From Thiomicrorhabdus chilensis DSM 12352 (lineage in GTDB: Bacteria; Pseudomonadota; Gammaproteobacteria; Thiomicrospirales; Thiomicrospiraceae), in assembly GCF_000483485.1 (NCBI RefSeq), contig NZ_KI519609.1, positions 1,641,460 through 1,705,459 of the forward strand: a stretch of DNA of 64,000 nucleotides, read 5' to 3'. Numbering within the stretch: position 1 is the first letter of the stretch; every line of letters starts with the position of its first letter. Shown here in pieces: positions 26,328-37,387 of the stretch. Both the position numbers and the translations under genes were made by a program. Under the pieces are notes generated by a model that was given only the letters and a program-made list of their open reading frames with translations, was not told the origin of the DNA and did not search any database.

Positions 26328-27188
26328 ATGTCTGCTAAGATCCTTGACGGTAAAGCCATTGCAGAAGAGTTACGCGAGTCCATTAAAGAAGAGGTTAACC
26401 AACAGGTTGCTCAAGGCAAAAAACCGCCGGGGTTAGCGGTCATTATGGTGGGGGAAGATCCGGCCTCTCAAGTGTATGTGCGCAACAAGAAAATCGCTTG
26501 CCAAAAAGCCGGTTTTAATGACGTCTCAGAAGTGTTGCCTGCGGAAACCTCCCAAGAAGAGGTTTTGGCGCTGATCGACAAACTCAATGCGGACGATACG
26601 GTGCACGGGATTATTGTGCAATTGCCGGTTCCGAAACATATTGACCCGGAAACCATTATCGAGCGTATTTCCCCTTGTAAAGACGTGGACGGATTTCACC
26701 CATATAATGTAGGTCGTTTGGCCACCCGCATGACTCAGCTTGCCCCCTGCACCCCGCATGGCGTCATGACCATGTTGGCCAAAACCGGAATTCCATTGCG
26801 TGGTTTGAATGCGGTTGTGGTGGGAGCCTCCAACATTGTTGGGGTTCCGATGGCTCTGGAACTACTGAATGAGCGTGCTACCGTCACCATCTGCCACAGT
26901 GCCACCAAAGATCTGCCTCAAAAAGTCTCGGAAGCAGACTTGGTAGTGGTCGGCGTGGGCATTCCCAACATGGTCAAAGGCGATTGGATTAAAGACGGGG
27001 CGATTGTCATCGATGTGGGCATCAACCGTCTTGACGACGGTACTTTGTGCGGCGACGTGGAATACGATGTCGCCAAGGAAAAAGCCAGCTGGATTACGCC
27101 GGTTCCGGGTGGTGTCGGACCCATGACCATCGCCACCCTGTTACAGAACACCCTGCAAGTGGCCTATCACCTGGATTGCAAAGCCTAG
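26328..27188 (+). CDS. folD: FolD, methylene-THF dehydrogenase/methenyl-THF cyclohydrolase
   Basis: It interconverts 5,10-methylene-, methenyl- and 10-formyl-tetrahydrofolate in the cytoplasm with [21 protein letters not shown] near residue 48 carries the catalytic Tyr and Lys, [11 protein letters not shown] near residue 165 is the nucleotide-binding loop, and [19 protein letters not shown] near the end is the family signature. I prefer ATG 26328 (MSAKILDG), with GGGAGA before it; an earlier ATG at 26304 has no good ribosome site. Length 286 aa is normal. Confidence 0.96.
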   Translation: MSAKILDGKAIAEELRESIKEEVNQQVAQGKKPPGLAVIMVGEDPASQVYVRNKKIACQKAGFNDVSEVLPAETSQEEVLALIDKLNADDTVHGIIVQLPVPKHIDPETIIERISPCKDVDGFHPYNVGRLATRMTQLAPCTPHGVMTMLAKTGIPLRGLNAVVVGASNIVGVPMALELLNERATVTICHSATKDLPQKVSEADLVVVGVGIPNMVKGDWIKDGAIVIDVGINRLDDGTLCGDVEYDVAKEKASWITPVPGGVGPMTIATLLQNTLQVAYHLDCKA

Positions 27189-27195
27189 AATATTT

Positions 27196-27221
27196 GAAAA
27201 TGGACAGGCCTGTTCATTTTC
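27196..27221. repeat. CAGGCCTG-centred dispersed palindrome (one of 12 copies)
   Basis: This copy is the centre of a near-perfect 26-bp palindrome in the folD/ABC convergent junction. The core CAGGCCTG also occurs at 30059, 31987, 32400, 32631, 33417, 39414, 41765, 42073, 48694, 52683 and 57062, all in the core half and none in the island. Several intergenic copies extend to CAGGCCTGYTNATTYT. Confidence 0.75.
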
Positions 27222-27233
27222 GATCTTGCCCAT

Positions 27234-27274
27234 AAAAAAGCCCGTTGCAGAGTCATTCTGCAACGGGCTTTTTT
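27234..27274. terminator. Bidirectional rho-independent terminator
   Basis: A 12-bp stem GCCCGTTGCAGA/TCTGCAACGGGC (27240-27268) with a 5-base loop is flanked by A6 on the left and T6 on the right, so it can stop both folD and the converging ABC transporter gene. Confidence 0.93.
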
Positions 27275-27303
27275 GTTGACGCCAAACCGTGCTCAACCGG
27301 TTA

Positions 27304-29127
27304 TCAACGATACAATTTGTGATAGGTGCCCTGCTGGGCAATCAACTCGTCATGGCTGCCGCTTTCAATGATATGGCCGTCCTCAAACACCAGAATACGG
27401 TCAGCCTGTTTGATCGAACTCAAACGGTGAGCCACAATCAAGGTGGTGCGATTTTCCAGAAACGGTGCCAAATCCTGATACAACTTACGTTCGGTTTCCA
27501 TGTCCAAGGCCGAGGTCGCTTCGTCCATAATCACCACTTTAGGATCCTGAAGAATCATGCGCGCAATCGCCAGACGCTGGCGTTGACCTCCGGAGAGTTT
27601 AATGCCGTTTCGACCAACAACGGCATCCAATCCCTTTTCCAGGGACTTGACCACATCGTCGAGCTGCGCCTGTTGCAACGCCTGCCATAATTTGGATTCG
27701 TCTATTTCCTGCCCCAAAGTCAGATTGAAACGGATGCTTTGATGAAACAAAACCGGCTGCTGCAAAACCGTCGCCACATGCTCACGCACGGTCGATTGAC
27801 CAATTTCATCAATAGGTTGCCCGCCGTACAGAACCTGGCCGGATAACGTTTCATAAAAGCCCAATAGAATTTGCACCAGAGTGGTTTTTCCTCCCCCGCT
27901 CGCCCCCACCAGCGCCAGTTTTTCGCCTGGCTGAATGGTGAAATTAAGATTATGCAACACCTGTTCGCTTTTCCCGGGATAGGCGAAACTGACATCCTTA
28001 ACCGCCACTGAAATGGGTTTTGGATCAACAAACGGATTGACCCGGCACACATAAACCGGTTCCTGCTTCAAATCCAGCACTTCGTTGATGCGCTGTAAGG
28101 CCCCGCTGGCCGCACTGTAACCGTATTGAATCGCCAGCATCTCCTGCACTGGCCCCAACATATACCAAAGGTAACCGAACACGGCGATCATCTGCCCGAT
28201 ACTCAGATCCGAAAACACCACCATAAGCATGCCCACACCGCGGAACACGTCAAACCCAACCAGGAAGATCATGAAGGAAAAACGGCTGGCGGCGTCACTT
28301 TTCCAAGTAAAGGCTTCGGAATGCTGCTTGATGGAGTAGGCGCTTTGACGAACCCGGTCAAAGAAATTGCTGTCCTGATTGGCGGCGCGCACCTGTTGAA
28401 GCGCATCCAATGTTTCGGTCAGCGACTGTTGAAACACATCGACCGCACTGTTTTCCTGTTTTTTAAGGGTCTTGACCTTACGCCCGAACACCATGGTGAA
28501 ATAGACCACCACCGGATTCAGAAAGATAATGAACAGCGCCAACTGCCAGTTCAGCCACAACAACACCAAGCTGACGCCCACCAAGGAGAACACTGCGATA
28601 ATCAACTTGCTGACGGTGGTGCCTAAAAAGGTGTCGATGCTGTTGACGTCATTCAACAAGGTCGCAGAGACACTGCCGCTGCCAAGCGTCTCATACTGTG
28701 CCATGGAAACACCCTGCACGCGTGCCAACAAATCCTTGCGGATTTTAAAGGTCACGTCCTTGGCGATGACGGTGAACTGCTGCATCTGCCAGACGCCAAA
28801 GCCCAAGCCGAAAATTCGCAACAGTATGGTGATGATCGTGATGGCGGTAATGTAATAGACCGGGCCGTACCAATCCGGACTGACGAAGGATTGCAGAAAC
28901 GCCACAATCGGCCCCGGCTTATCCAACAGCACCTCGTCCACCAGAATCGGCAGCAATAGCGGCAAAGGCACGGTGGCCAGCATCGCCAAAAAGGCGATGA
29001 TGTGCGCTTTCACCAGTTGCGGCTTATGCTGTTTGACCAGCTCAAAGATACGCGTCCAGGTATAGGATCGTTCAGACAAAGCCCTGACTTTGACTTTTTG
29101 GGGTATTTCGGCAGCCATGCCTCTCAT
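27304..29127 (-). CDS. ABC exporter, fused membrane and ATPase domains (607 aa)
   Basis: A six-helix ABC membrane domain (about residues 20-330) is followed by an ATPase with Walker A LVGASGGGKTTLV, signature LSGGQRQRLAIARMI, Walker B VVIMDEATSALD and the switch His in VAHRLSSI. This is an MsbA/MdlB-like half-transporter; the substrate is not evident. I choose ATG at 29127, which has TAGGA six bases before it and lies just after the tatD stop; an open frame to 29193 would overlap tatD. Probably the last gene of the yceD-tatD operon. Confidence 0.85.
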   Translation of the reverse strand: MRGMAAEIPQKVKVRALSERSYTWTRIFELVKQHKPQLVKAHIIAFLAMLATVPLPLLLPILVDEVLLDKPGPIVAFLQSFVSPDWYGPVYYITAITIITILLRIFGLGFGVWQMQQFTVIAKDVTFKIRKDLLARVQGVSMAQYETLGSGSVSATLLNDVNSIDTFLGTTVSKLIIAVFSLVGVSLVLLWLNWQLALFIIFLNPVVVYFTMVFGRKVKTLKKQENSAVDVFQQSLTETLDALQQVRAANQDSNFFDRVRQSAYSIKQHSEAFTWKSDAASRFSFMIFLVGFDVFRGVGMLMVVFSDLSIGQMIAVFGYLWYMLGPVQEMLAIQYGYSAASGALQRINEVLDLKQEPVYVCRVNPFVDPKPISVAVKDVSFAYPGKSEQVLHNLNFTIQPGEKLALVGASGGGKTTLVQILLGFYETLSGQVLYGGQPIDEIGQSTVREHVATVLQQPVLFHQSIRFNLTLGQEIDESKLWQALQQAQLDDVVKSLEKGLDAVVGRNGIKLSGGQRQRLAIARMILQDPKVVIMDEATSALDMETERKLYQDLAPFLENRTTLIVAHRLSSIKQADRILVFEDGHIIESGSHDELIAQQGTYHKLYR

Positions 29128-29134
29128 AAAAATC

Positions 29135-29910
29135 CTAAACCAGCTTAAACAGACGGTTGAAATTGTAGGTGGTGGCCTGCGCGACTTCATCAAACGTCAA
29201 ACCTTTGAGTTTGGCGATCTCTTCAACCACATAGCGTGTATAACCCGGCTGATTGGTCTTGCCCCGGTAAGGCACCGGTGCCAGATAGGGCGAATCGGTT
29301 TCCACCAATAAACGTTCCAGCGGGATTTGCGTGGCGACTTCCTTGAGTTCAACGGCATTTTTAAAGGTGACGATGCCTGAGAAAGAGATGTAGAAACCGA
29401 TTTGCATGGCGCGTTGCGCCGTGGCCATGTCTTCAACAAAACAGTGCATGATGCCGCCGATTTCATCCGCCCCTTCTTGCTCCAGAATGCTGAGGCAATC
29501 CGGTGTGGAGTTGCGGGTGTGGATGATCAAGGGTTTATCCAACTGTTTGGCAATGCGGATGTGCTGCCTGAAACGTTCGTGCTGCCATTCCATCGATTCG
29601 GCTTCGGCATCGAAATGGAAATAATCCAGCCCGACTTCACCGATGGCGATCACCTTGGGGTGGGAAGCCGCTTCAATCAGCGCCTCGTCAGACACCACCA
29701 CATCGGGGTCTTCACAAGGGTGCACGCCAATCGCGGCATAGACTTCATCAAATTGTTCAGCCAATTTTAATACTTCTGGCCACTGCTGCGGGTTAATCGC
29801 CACACATAGAATACGTTTCACGCCTAATTCCGCGGCACGTTCGATGACTTCTTCCACCGAACCGACTTTGTCTTCCGGCAGGATATTCAAATGACAATGT
29901 GAATCGACTA

Positions 29911-29914
<4 letters not shown>
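29135..29914 (-). CDS. tatD: TatD-family metal-dependent hydrolase/DNase (259 aa)
   Basis: VDSHCHLN at the extreme N-terminus gives the first two zinc ligands. GEVGLDYF carries the bridging Glu, HTRNS and MHCFVED give the later His, and ETDSPYLAPVP gives the final Asp. It starts at GTG 29914, overlapping the holB stop as GTGA. This family cuts DNA 3'-5' and is often called YcfH when it follows holB, as here. Confidence 0.9.
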
Positions 29915-31559
<1,645 letters not shown>

Positions 31560-32591
31560 TCATTTAAGCAATTGATATTTACGCACCGCGCGGTTGTGTT
31601 CGTTCAGGGTTTCCGAAAAATAGTGTTCGCCATTGCCTTTGGAAACAAAATACAATGCCTTGGTTTGATCGGGATGCATCACCGCCTCAATTGCCTCGCG
31701 GCTCGGCAGGGCAATCGGCGTAGGCGGCAAACCATTGATACGATAGGTGTTGTAAGGGGTGGTTGTCAATAAATCTCGTTTGCGGATATTGCCGTCATAA
31801 CTCGGACCTATGCCATAGATGACGGTGGGATCGGTTTGCAGACGCATACGCTTGTTCAAACGGTTAATGAACACGCCGGCAATCAACGTACGCTCTTGCG
31901 CAACGGCGGTCTCTTTTTCAACCAACGACGCCATAATGAGAGCCTCATAAGGACTTTTGAACGGCAACCCCTGCTGTCGATTCTGCCAGGCCTGTTGCAA
32001 AACCGCTTGCAAGTCGGTCTGGGCACGCAACAGAATATCCTTGTCGGAATCTCCGGCCTGATAAAAATAGGTTTCCGGCAGGAATTGTCCTTCCAGTCCG
32101 GCAAAAGGATAAGCGGACGAGTTCGCGTTCGACAGAGCAAACACCTCATACAACTCCGACAACCGCTCCGTCGACAATTGCTTGTCGATTTTGGGCAATG
32201 CCTGAACTTGCTGCAAAGTCTCCTTAAAAGTGTGCCCGGCAATCAACGTCACCGGATATTTGACGGTTTCACCTTTAATCAAGGCCTCGGTTAGCTCTTG
32301 AACCGTCCAGCTTGGCTCAATCATCATCTCGCCAGTTTTGATCAAGCCATGCCGGTCAAAATAACGTAAATACCAGACATACCACTTAGGGGAATTCAAC
32401 AGGCCTGCCTGATGCAGCTGACTGGCGACACTCGCTGCTGAAGCACCCGGTTGAATCTCAACCACGGCTGGCTGCGTTTGGGTTGAGATGGGTTCAATCA
32501 AAAACTGGCGAACCTGATAACCCAAAACCAATGCGGCTACTATAAGCAGTAGGCCCATCCACTTGAACAATTTTAAGAAAATACGTTTCAC
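31560..32591 (-). CDS. mltG: Endolytic murein transglycosylase MltG (343 aa)
   Basis: It has one N-terminal membrane helix (residues 11-25, LLLIVAALVLGYQV) and then a periplasmic LysM-like region and YceG domain. ASLVEKETAVAQE near residue 218 contains the catalytic Glu of the family. It cuts nascent glycan strands. It starts at GTG, with a one-base overlap with the pabC stop. The order pabC-mltG-tmk matches E. coli. Confidence 0.93.
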   Translation of the reverse strand: MKRIFLKLFKWMGLLLIVAALVLGYQVRQFLIEPISTQTQPAVVEIQPGASAASVASQLHQAGLLNSPKWYVWYLRYFDRHGLIKTGEMMIEPSWTVQELTEALIKGETVKYPVTLIAGHTFKETLQQVQALPKIDKQLSTERLSELYEVFALSNANSSAYPFAGLEGQFLPETYFYQAGDSDKDILLRAQTDLQAVLQQAWQNRQQGLPFKSPYEALIMASLVEKETAVAQERTLIAGVFINRLNKRMRLQTDPTVIYGIGPSYDGNIRKRDLLTTTPYNTYRINGLPPTPIALPSREAIEAVMHPDQTKALYFVSKGNGEHYFSETLNEHNRAVRKYQLLK

Positions 32592-33460
32592 TAAACTACC
32601 TGTTTCGCGTTATTCTGTTGCCACTCATACCAGGCCTGCTGAATTTCAAATGTACGTTCAACCGCAAAAACCTGCTCTTCAAATTTCGCAACCGGCATGA
32701 TGCCGCGTAGCGCATTGCTCAAGAAAACCTCATCGGCCTGAGCCAAGTCCTCCAGACGAACGATGCGCTCACACCACGTCAAACCCAAGTTCTTTATGAT
32801 CTGAGGCAGCGTATGACGGGTTGTCCCGGCGACTCCGCTCTGGCTCAAATCGGGCGTAATCACTTCCTTTCCCTGAATCAGAAACAGGTTGGATTGAGTG
32901 GCGCAAATCACCTGCTGATTGGCGTTCAGCATCAACCCTTCTGCAAATCCGGTGTCCGCCAATTCGGCTCTGGCGAGAACGTTTTCCAAACGGTTAAGAT
33001 GTTTCAGCCCCGCCAACTGTGGATTGATGCCACAAACGGAATCACAGCGTTTCAATTGCAATGGCTCCGGCTGTTTGGCCATCTCTTCGCTCGTGGCATA
33101 CACAGGGTGTGGCGACAACTGCACCACCAGATTGATCGAAGGGTCGCTTGGCGGTTGGTAGCCAACTCCTCCCTGCCCCCTGGAAACAATTAATTTGAGC
33201 ACTTGAGGTTGAGGCAAATCCTGCTCGGATAGTACCCCTGCAAGCTGTTCAAGAGTTTGAGCCTGATCGAGCTTTGGAAAACCCAAACGCAACGCACTTT
33301 GCTCAATCCTGAACCAATGTCCAGACCAGTTGTAGATTTTGCCCTGACACACCAACATGGTCGTGAAAAAACCGTCGCCATACTGAAACGCCCGTTCCAA
33401 TAAACTGATTGTTGAACAGGCCTGCCCATTTACCCAAGTTCGCGTTGTCGGCTTGCTCAA
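32591..33460 (-). CDS. pabC: Aminodeoxychorismate lyase (289 aa)
   Basis: A class IV PLP enzyme that releases pyruvate from aminodeoxychorismate to give 4-aminobenzoate for folate. ERAFQYGDGFFTTML near residue 23, GLKHLNRLENVLAR near residue 153 with the PLP lysine, and SNALRGIMPV near the C-terminus are fold-type IV hallmarks. It overlaps pabB by 4 bases and mltG by one. Two copies of CAGGCCTG lie inside its coding region (32631 and 33417). Confidence 0.92.
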   Translation of the reverse strand: MSKPTTRTWVNGQACSTISLLERAFQYGDGFFTTMLVCQGKIYNWSGHWFRIEQSALRLGFPKLDQAQTLEQLAGVLSEQDLPQPQVLKLIVSRGQGGVGYQPPSDPSINLVVQLSPHPVYATSEEMAKQPEPLQLKRCDSVCGINPQLAGLKHLNRLENVLARAELADTGFAEGLMLNANQQVICATQSNLFLIQGKEVITPDLSQSGVAGTTRHTLPQIIKNLGLTWCERIVRLEDLAQADEVFLSNALRGIMPVAKFEEQVFAVERTFEIQQAWYEWQQNNAKQVV

Positions 33461-34854
33461 TCCAAAGCCTCCTGGCTTCTGAGGGCTCGAATCAAGCCTT
33501 TAGCCTTATGGCGGGTTTCAGTCAATTCATGTTGCGGATCCGAATCCGCAACGATGCCGGCTCCGGCTCGAAACTGAACAATTGACTGTTCACCCTGCTG
33601 GCTATGCACCATGGTGCGAATCAGAATATTTAAATCCAGGGAACCATCACGATTGATGTATCCCAAAGAACCGGTGTAGGCTTCTCTGGGCATCTGTTCG
33701 AGTTCGGCGATGATCTCCATGCAACGAACTTTCGGACAACCGGTAATAGTGCCTCCCGGAAACAGGGCATGTACAATGTCCAGCGGATCATAGCCGTCTT
33801 GCAACTGGCCGCGCACATTGGAGACGATGTGATGCACATGCTCATAGGTCTCCACCACCATCAACTCATTGACTTCAACCGTACCGGGCTGACAAATTCG
33901 CCCCAAATCATTGCGTTCCAGGTCAATCAACATGATGTGTTCGGCGCGCTCTTTGGGGTGCGAAATCAATTCATCAATCAATGCCTGATCGGTCGCCAAA
34001 TCATCACTGCGTTTGCGGGTTCCGGCTATCGGGCGGGTTTCTACCCAGGGGGGCTGATACTTGACCAATCGCTCGGGTGAAGAGCTGATGATGCTCCACG
34101 GTTGCTGTTCATCAAAATAAGCCAAAGCCGCAAACGGAGCCGGGTTATGAGTACGCAAGGCACGATAAACATCCACATAATTAGACTTCTCCGCCAGTTC
34201 GACCTGCCAGAGACGCGACAGATTGACCTGAAAAATGTCCCCGGAAAGAATATATTCTTTTATGGCTTTGACGCCCTCCAGATACTTCTGTTCCGGTTCT
34301 TCCTGAGCATTTTGGATTTGAATCGCGCGCTCGTTCACCGGTGTCGTCAAGGCTGATTCGATATCCGCTTGAATCTGCGGTATCAGGTGCGCAAATTCAG
34401 GTTCGGCAACAATTTGAACCTCTGCGGTTTGATGATTCACCACCACAGCAGTCGGAACTCGGGTCAGGTTGGCGAGTGGAAATTGCGAGCTTGGCAAGTC
34501 CAAACTGGGTTCAATCGCCTGAGCATAATCGTAACTGAAATACGCAAACCAGCCCCCGTAAAACGGCAAATGACAATCCGTTTCCGTCAATTTCATGTCT
34601 GAAAACGTCTGTTTGACCTCGGATTGGAAGCGCACGATATCCGCCACATCCTCTAAGCGGATCACCTCTTGTGGAAATGCAAATAGAATATCGTACTGGC
34701 CCAACACCCCCTGAGCGACGCTTTCCAGTAAAAACGGATAACGCTGAGGGTGCAACTGATGCAATGTGGCAAGATCCAAATGCTGGTTCTCAGAAACGCA
34801 AACAGGCTGTATGTGTACAGCCTGCTGGGTTTTGATAGATTGGCTTCTATCCAT
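33457..34854 (-). CDS. pabB: Aminodeoxychorismate synthase component I (465 aa)
   Basis: A chorismate-binding enzyme with ISSSPERLV, ERNDLGRICQPG and PGGTITGCPKVRCMEII. It sits directly before pabC, which supports the PabB call. One oddity is the motif TRPIAGTRKR near residue 277, where E. coli PabB has a Lys in PIKGT; PIAGT is the form typical of anthranilate synthase TrpE. Some PabB enzymes do carry Ala. I chose ATG 34854, with GAGAAG before it, over a TTG 15 bases upstream. Confidence 0.85.
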   Translation of the reverse strand: MDRSQSIKTQQAVHIQPVCVSENQHLDLATLHQLHPQRYPFLLESVAQGVLGQYDILFAFPQEVIRLEDVADIVRFQSEVKQTFSDMKLTETDCHLPFYGGWFAYFSYDYAQAIEPSLDLPSSQFPLANLTRVPTAVVVNHQTAEVQIVAEPEFAHLIPQIQADIESALTTPVNERAIQIQNAQEEPEQKYLEGVKAIKEYILSGDIFQVNLSRLWQVELAEKSNYVDVYRALRTHNPAPFAALAYFDEQQPWSIISSSPERLVKYQPPWVETRPIAGTRKRSDDLATDQALIDELISHPKERAEHIMLIDLERNDLGRICQPGTVEVNELMVVETYEHVHHIVSNVRGQLQDGYDPLDIVHALFPGGTITGCPKVRCMEIIAELEQMPREAYTGSLGYINRDGSLDLNILIRTMVHSQQGEQSIVQFRAGAGIVADSDPQHELTETRHKAKGLIRALRSQEALD

Positions 34855-34896
34855 GCTTACGCTTCTCAATTAACTGTGTCGGGTGAAAAGTAACGA

Positions 34897-36135
34897 TTAT
34901 ACTTTACCCAACACCAAACTGGCGTTGGTTCCACCAAAACCGAATGAGTTTGAAAGCGCAAAATCGACCTTGGCATCACGTGCTTCGTTGGCCACATAAT
35001 CCAAATCACACCCCTCTTCGGGGTTTTCCAGATTGATGGTTGGCGGCAACTTCTGCTCTTTGATTGCCAAAGCGGTAAAGACCGCCTCCATCGCCCCGGC
35101 CGCACCTAAAGCGTGACCAGTCATGGACTTGGTCGAACTCATCGCCAAATTGTATGCATGCTCGCCAAAAGTCGATTTAACCGCCATGGTTTCGCATACA
35201 TCGCCAGCCGGCGTCGAAGTGCCATGTGCGTTGATGTAATTGATTTTGGAGACATCCAGTTTGGCATTGTTCAAGGCGGTAGCCATACAACGCGCTGCAC
35301 CTTCTCCGCCTTTGGCCGGTAAGGTCATGTGGTAAGCGTCACCACTCATTCCAAAGCCCAAGACTTCGGCGTAGATTTTGGCACCACGTGCCTTGGCGTG
35401 CTCATACTCTTCCAGCATCACCGCTCCGGCTCCGTCACTCAACACAAAACCGTCACGGTCTTTGTCCCAAGGACGACTCGCTGCCTGAGGATTGTCATTA
35501 CGCGTGGATAAAGCTCTTGCCGCCGCAAACCCACCCAAGCCGAGTTCGGTGGTCGCATATTCGGCACCGCCGGCCACCATCATATCGACATCGCCGTATT
35601 CGATCATGCGGGCGGCATCACCAATGCTGTGCGTTCCAGTGGCACACGCAGTACCAATCGCCATATTCGGGCCTTTCAAACCAAACATGATAGACAGGTT
35701 ACCTGAAATCATATTAATGATGGCACTGGGTACAAAAAAAGGTGAAATACGACGCGGGCCAGACTTCTGAGCGATTGCATGCTGATTTTCGATTGAACCG
35801 ATTCCGCCGATTCCGGAACCGATGGACACACCGATTCGAGTGGCATTCTCTTCTGTGACTTCAATTCCCGAATCACGAATCGCCTGCACGCCTGCAGCAA
35901 TGCCGTAATGAATAAAAGGGTCCATCTTTTTCGCTTCTTTGGCAGAGATATAATCGGTGACTTCAAAGCCTTTGATCACTCCGCCAAACTTGACTGAAAA
36001 AGGTTCAGTATCAAACTTGGTCAGGTAATCGATACCGCTTTTGCCTGCCAACAGACTTTCCCAAGTTTCTGAAACCGTTAATCCTACAGGCGTCAAAGCC
36101 CCCAAACCGGTAATCACAACACGACGCTTAGACAA
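34897..36135 (-). CDS. fabF: 3-oxoacyl-ACP synthase II (412 aa)
   Basis: A condensing enzyme of fatty-acid elongation. It has the catalytic triad Cys in [12 protein letters not shown] near residue 164, His in [11 protein letters not shown] near residue 304 and His in [10 protein letters not shown] near residue 341. Length is normal. It follows acpP with an 89-base gap that holds a strong hairpin, so its level relative to acpP is probably set by readthrough. Confidence 0.96.
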   Translation of the reverse strand: MSKRRVVITGLGALTPVGLTVSETWESLLAGKSGIDYLTKFDTEPFSVKFGGVIKGFEVTDYISAKEAKKMDPFIHYGIAAGVQAIRDSGIEVTEENATRIGVSIGSGIGGIGSIENQHAIAQKSGPRRISPFFVPSAIINMISGNLSIMFGLKGPNMAIGTACATGTHSIGDAARMIEYGDVDMMVAGGAEYATTELGLGGFAAARALSTRNDNPQAASRPWDKDRDGFVLSDGAGAVMLEEYEHAKARGAKIYAEVLGFGMSGDAYHMTLPAKGGEGAARCMATALNNAKLDVSKINYINAHGTSTPAGDVCETMAVKSTFGEHAYNLAMSSTKSMTGHALGAAGAMEAVFTALAIKEQKLPPTINLENPEEGCDLDYVANEARDAKVDFALSNSFGFGGTNASLVLGKV

Positions 36136-36163
36136 AATGCATCCTCATTTTTAAAGTCCATAT

Positions 36164-36191
36164 ATAAAAAAAGCCGTAAAAATACGGCTTT
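36164..36191 (-). terminator. Attenuating terminator between acpP and fabF
   Basis: On the minus strand AAAGCCGTA-TTTT-TACGGCTTT is followed by a T run (36172-36166). It is a complete intrinsic terminator placed inside the fab operon, so it probably yields abundant short acpP transcripts with partial readthrough into fabF. Confidence 0.88.
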
Positions 36192-36224
36192 CTCGTCAAC
36201 AAACGCAGGTTCGAGACCCTGGAA

Positions 36225-36461
36225 TTAATCCAAGTTTGCTTCGATGTACGCTTTAGCTTGCGCCAAAGTTGCGATTTTCTCTGCTTCTTCATCAGGAATT
36301 TCGCAATCAAATTCTTCTTCTAGAGCCATTACTAGCTCAACAGTGTCTAGAGAATCCGCACCTAAGTCATCTACAAATGATGCATCAGCCGTTACCTGAT
36401 CTTCTTCTACACCTAATTGCTCAACAACAATTTTCTTTACGCGTTCTTCAATACTGCTCAT
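36225..36461 (-). CDS. acpP: Acyl carrier protein (78 aa)
   Basis: A small acidic four-helix protein carrying fatty acyl chains on phosphopantetheine. The attachment Ser is in [20 protein letters not shown] near residue 37. It starts [10 protein letters not shown], with TGGAGA before the ATG. It has its own candidate promoter upstream and a terminator downstream, as expected for a very abundant protein. Confidence 0.98.
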   Translation of the reverse strand: MSSIEERVKKIVVEQLGVEEDQVTADASFVDDLGADSLDTVELVMALEEEFDCEIPDEEAEKIATLAQAKAYIEANLD

Positions 36462-36515
36462 GGAATTCTCCAGTCTTCTTATAGTGTTTAAAAATAGGGT
36501 TAAATAATTTTTCGT

Positions 36516-36544
36516 ATTTTCGCTTTATCTGCTTAGATTATCAA
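36516..36544 (-). promoter_or_regulatory. Candidate acpP promoter
   Basis: On the minus strand TTGATA (36544-36539), 17 bases, GAAAAT (36521-36516). It lies in the 146-bp fabG-acpP gap, about 55 bases before the ATG. Confidence 0.45.
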
Positions 36545-36607
36545 GTTTTTAATTACGCTTTTCTTGATTTGAATCATAAATCGAACGGCAATCGATGCCA
36601 CTCGGCA

Positions 36608-37348
36608 TTAAATCATGTACATTCCGCCGTTGACGTTCAAGGTCTGTCCGGTAATGTAAGAGCCACCTTCGCCAGCCAAAAAAGTGACCGATTTGGCAAT
36701 GTCTTCAGGTTCGCCCAAACGACTCAACGGAATCTGATTGGTCAAGGCGGCACGCTGTTCTTCAGGCAAAGCACGTGTCATATCGGTATCGATAAACCCA
36801 GGGGCAATGGTGTTCACAGTAATGTTTCTGGCCCCCACTTCACGTGCCAAAGATTTACTGAAACCAATGATGCCCGCTTTAGCTGCGGCATAGTTGGTCT
36901 GCCCGGCATTACCCATAACCCCAACCACGGAAGCGATATTGATAATGCGTCCACCTTTGGCTTTCATCATGCCACGCAAACAGGCTTTGCTCATACGATA
37001 AACCGAACTCAGGTTGGTCTGGATGATGTCATCCCACTCCTCATCCTTCATGCGCATCAATAGATTGTCACGGGTAATGCCGGCGTTATTCACGAGAATG
37101 GTCGGTACGCCAAACTCTTTGGTGATTTCAGCCAATACATCCGTGATCATCTGCGCATCCGTGACATTCAGACATTTACCCGCACCCTGCGCACCCGCTT
37201 CGGACAAGTAAGCACTGATTTTTTCAGCACCGCCTTCGGAAGTGGCTGTACCAATTACGGTTGCACCCTGTGCCGCTAAATCTAAAGCGATCGCTTTACC
37301 AATTCCGCGACTGGCTCCGGTCACCAATGCAACTTTACCTGTTAACAT
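36608..37348 (-). CDS. fabG: 3-oxoacyl-ACP reductase FabG (246 aa)
   Basis: An NADPH-dependent short-chain reductase: TGASRGIGKAIAL at residues 10-22, NNAGITRDNL, the catalytic Ser in IINIASVVG, YAAAKAG with Tyr/Lys near residue 153, and a C-terminal GQTLNVNGGMYMI. It lies in the fabD-fabG-acpP order usual for gammaproteobacteria. Confidence 0.97.
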   Translation of the reverse strand: MLTGKVALVTGASRGIGKAIALDLAAQGATVIGTATSEGGAEKISAYLSEAGAQGAGKCLNVTDAQMITDVLAEITKEFGVPTILVNNAGITRDNLLMRMKDEEWDDIIQTNLSSVYRMSKACLRGMMKAKGGRIINIASVVGVMGNAGQTNYAAAKAGIIGFSKSLAREVGARNITVNTIAPGFIDTDMTRALPEEQRAALTNQIPLSRLGEPEDIAKSVTFLAGEGGSYITGQTLNVNGGMYMI

Positions 37349-37387
37349 ACTTTGTTCCTTACTAAAATGATTCGAATAGCGACTATT

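Noticed and set aside
33457-34854. Naming the gene trpE because of PIAGT
   Set aside because: The overlap with pabC and the lack of any trp gene nearby favour PabB; the motif is recorded as an oddity instead.
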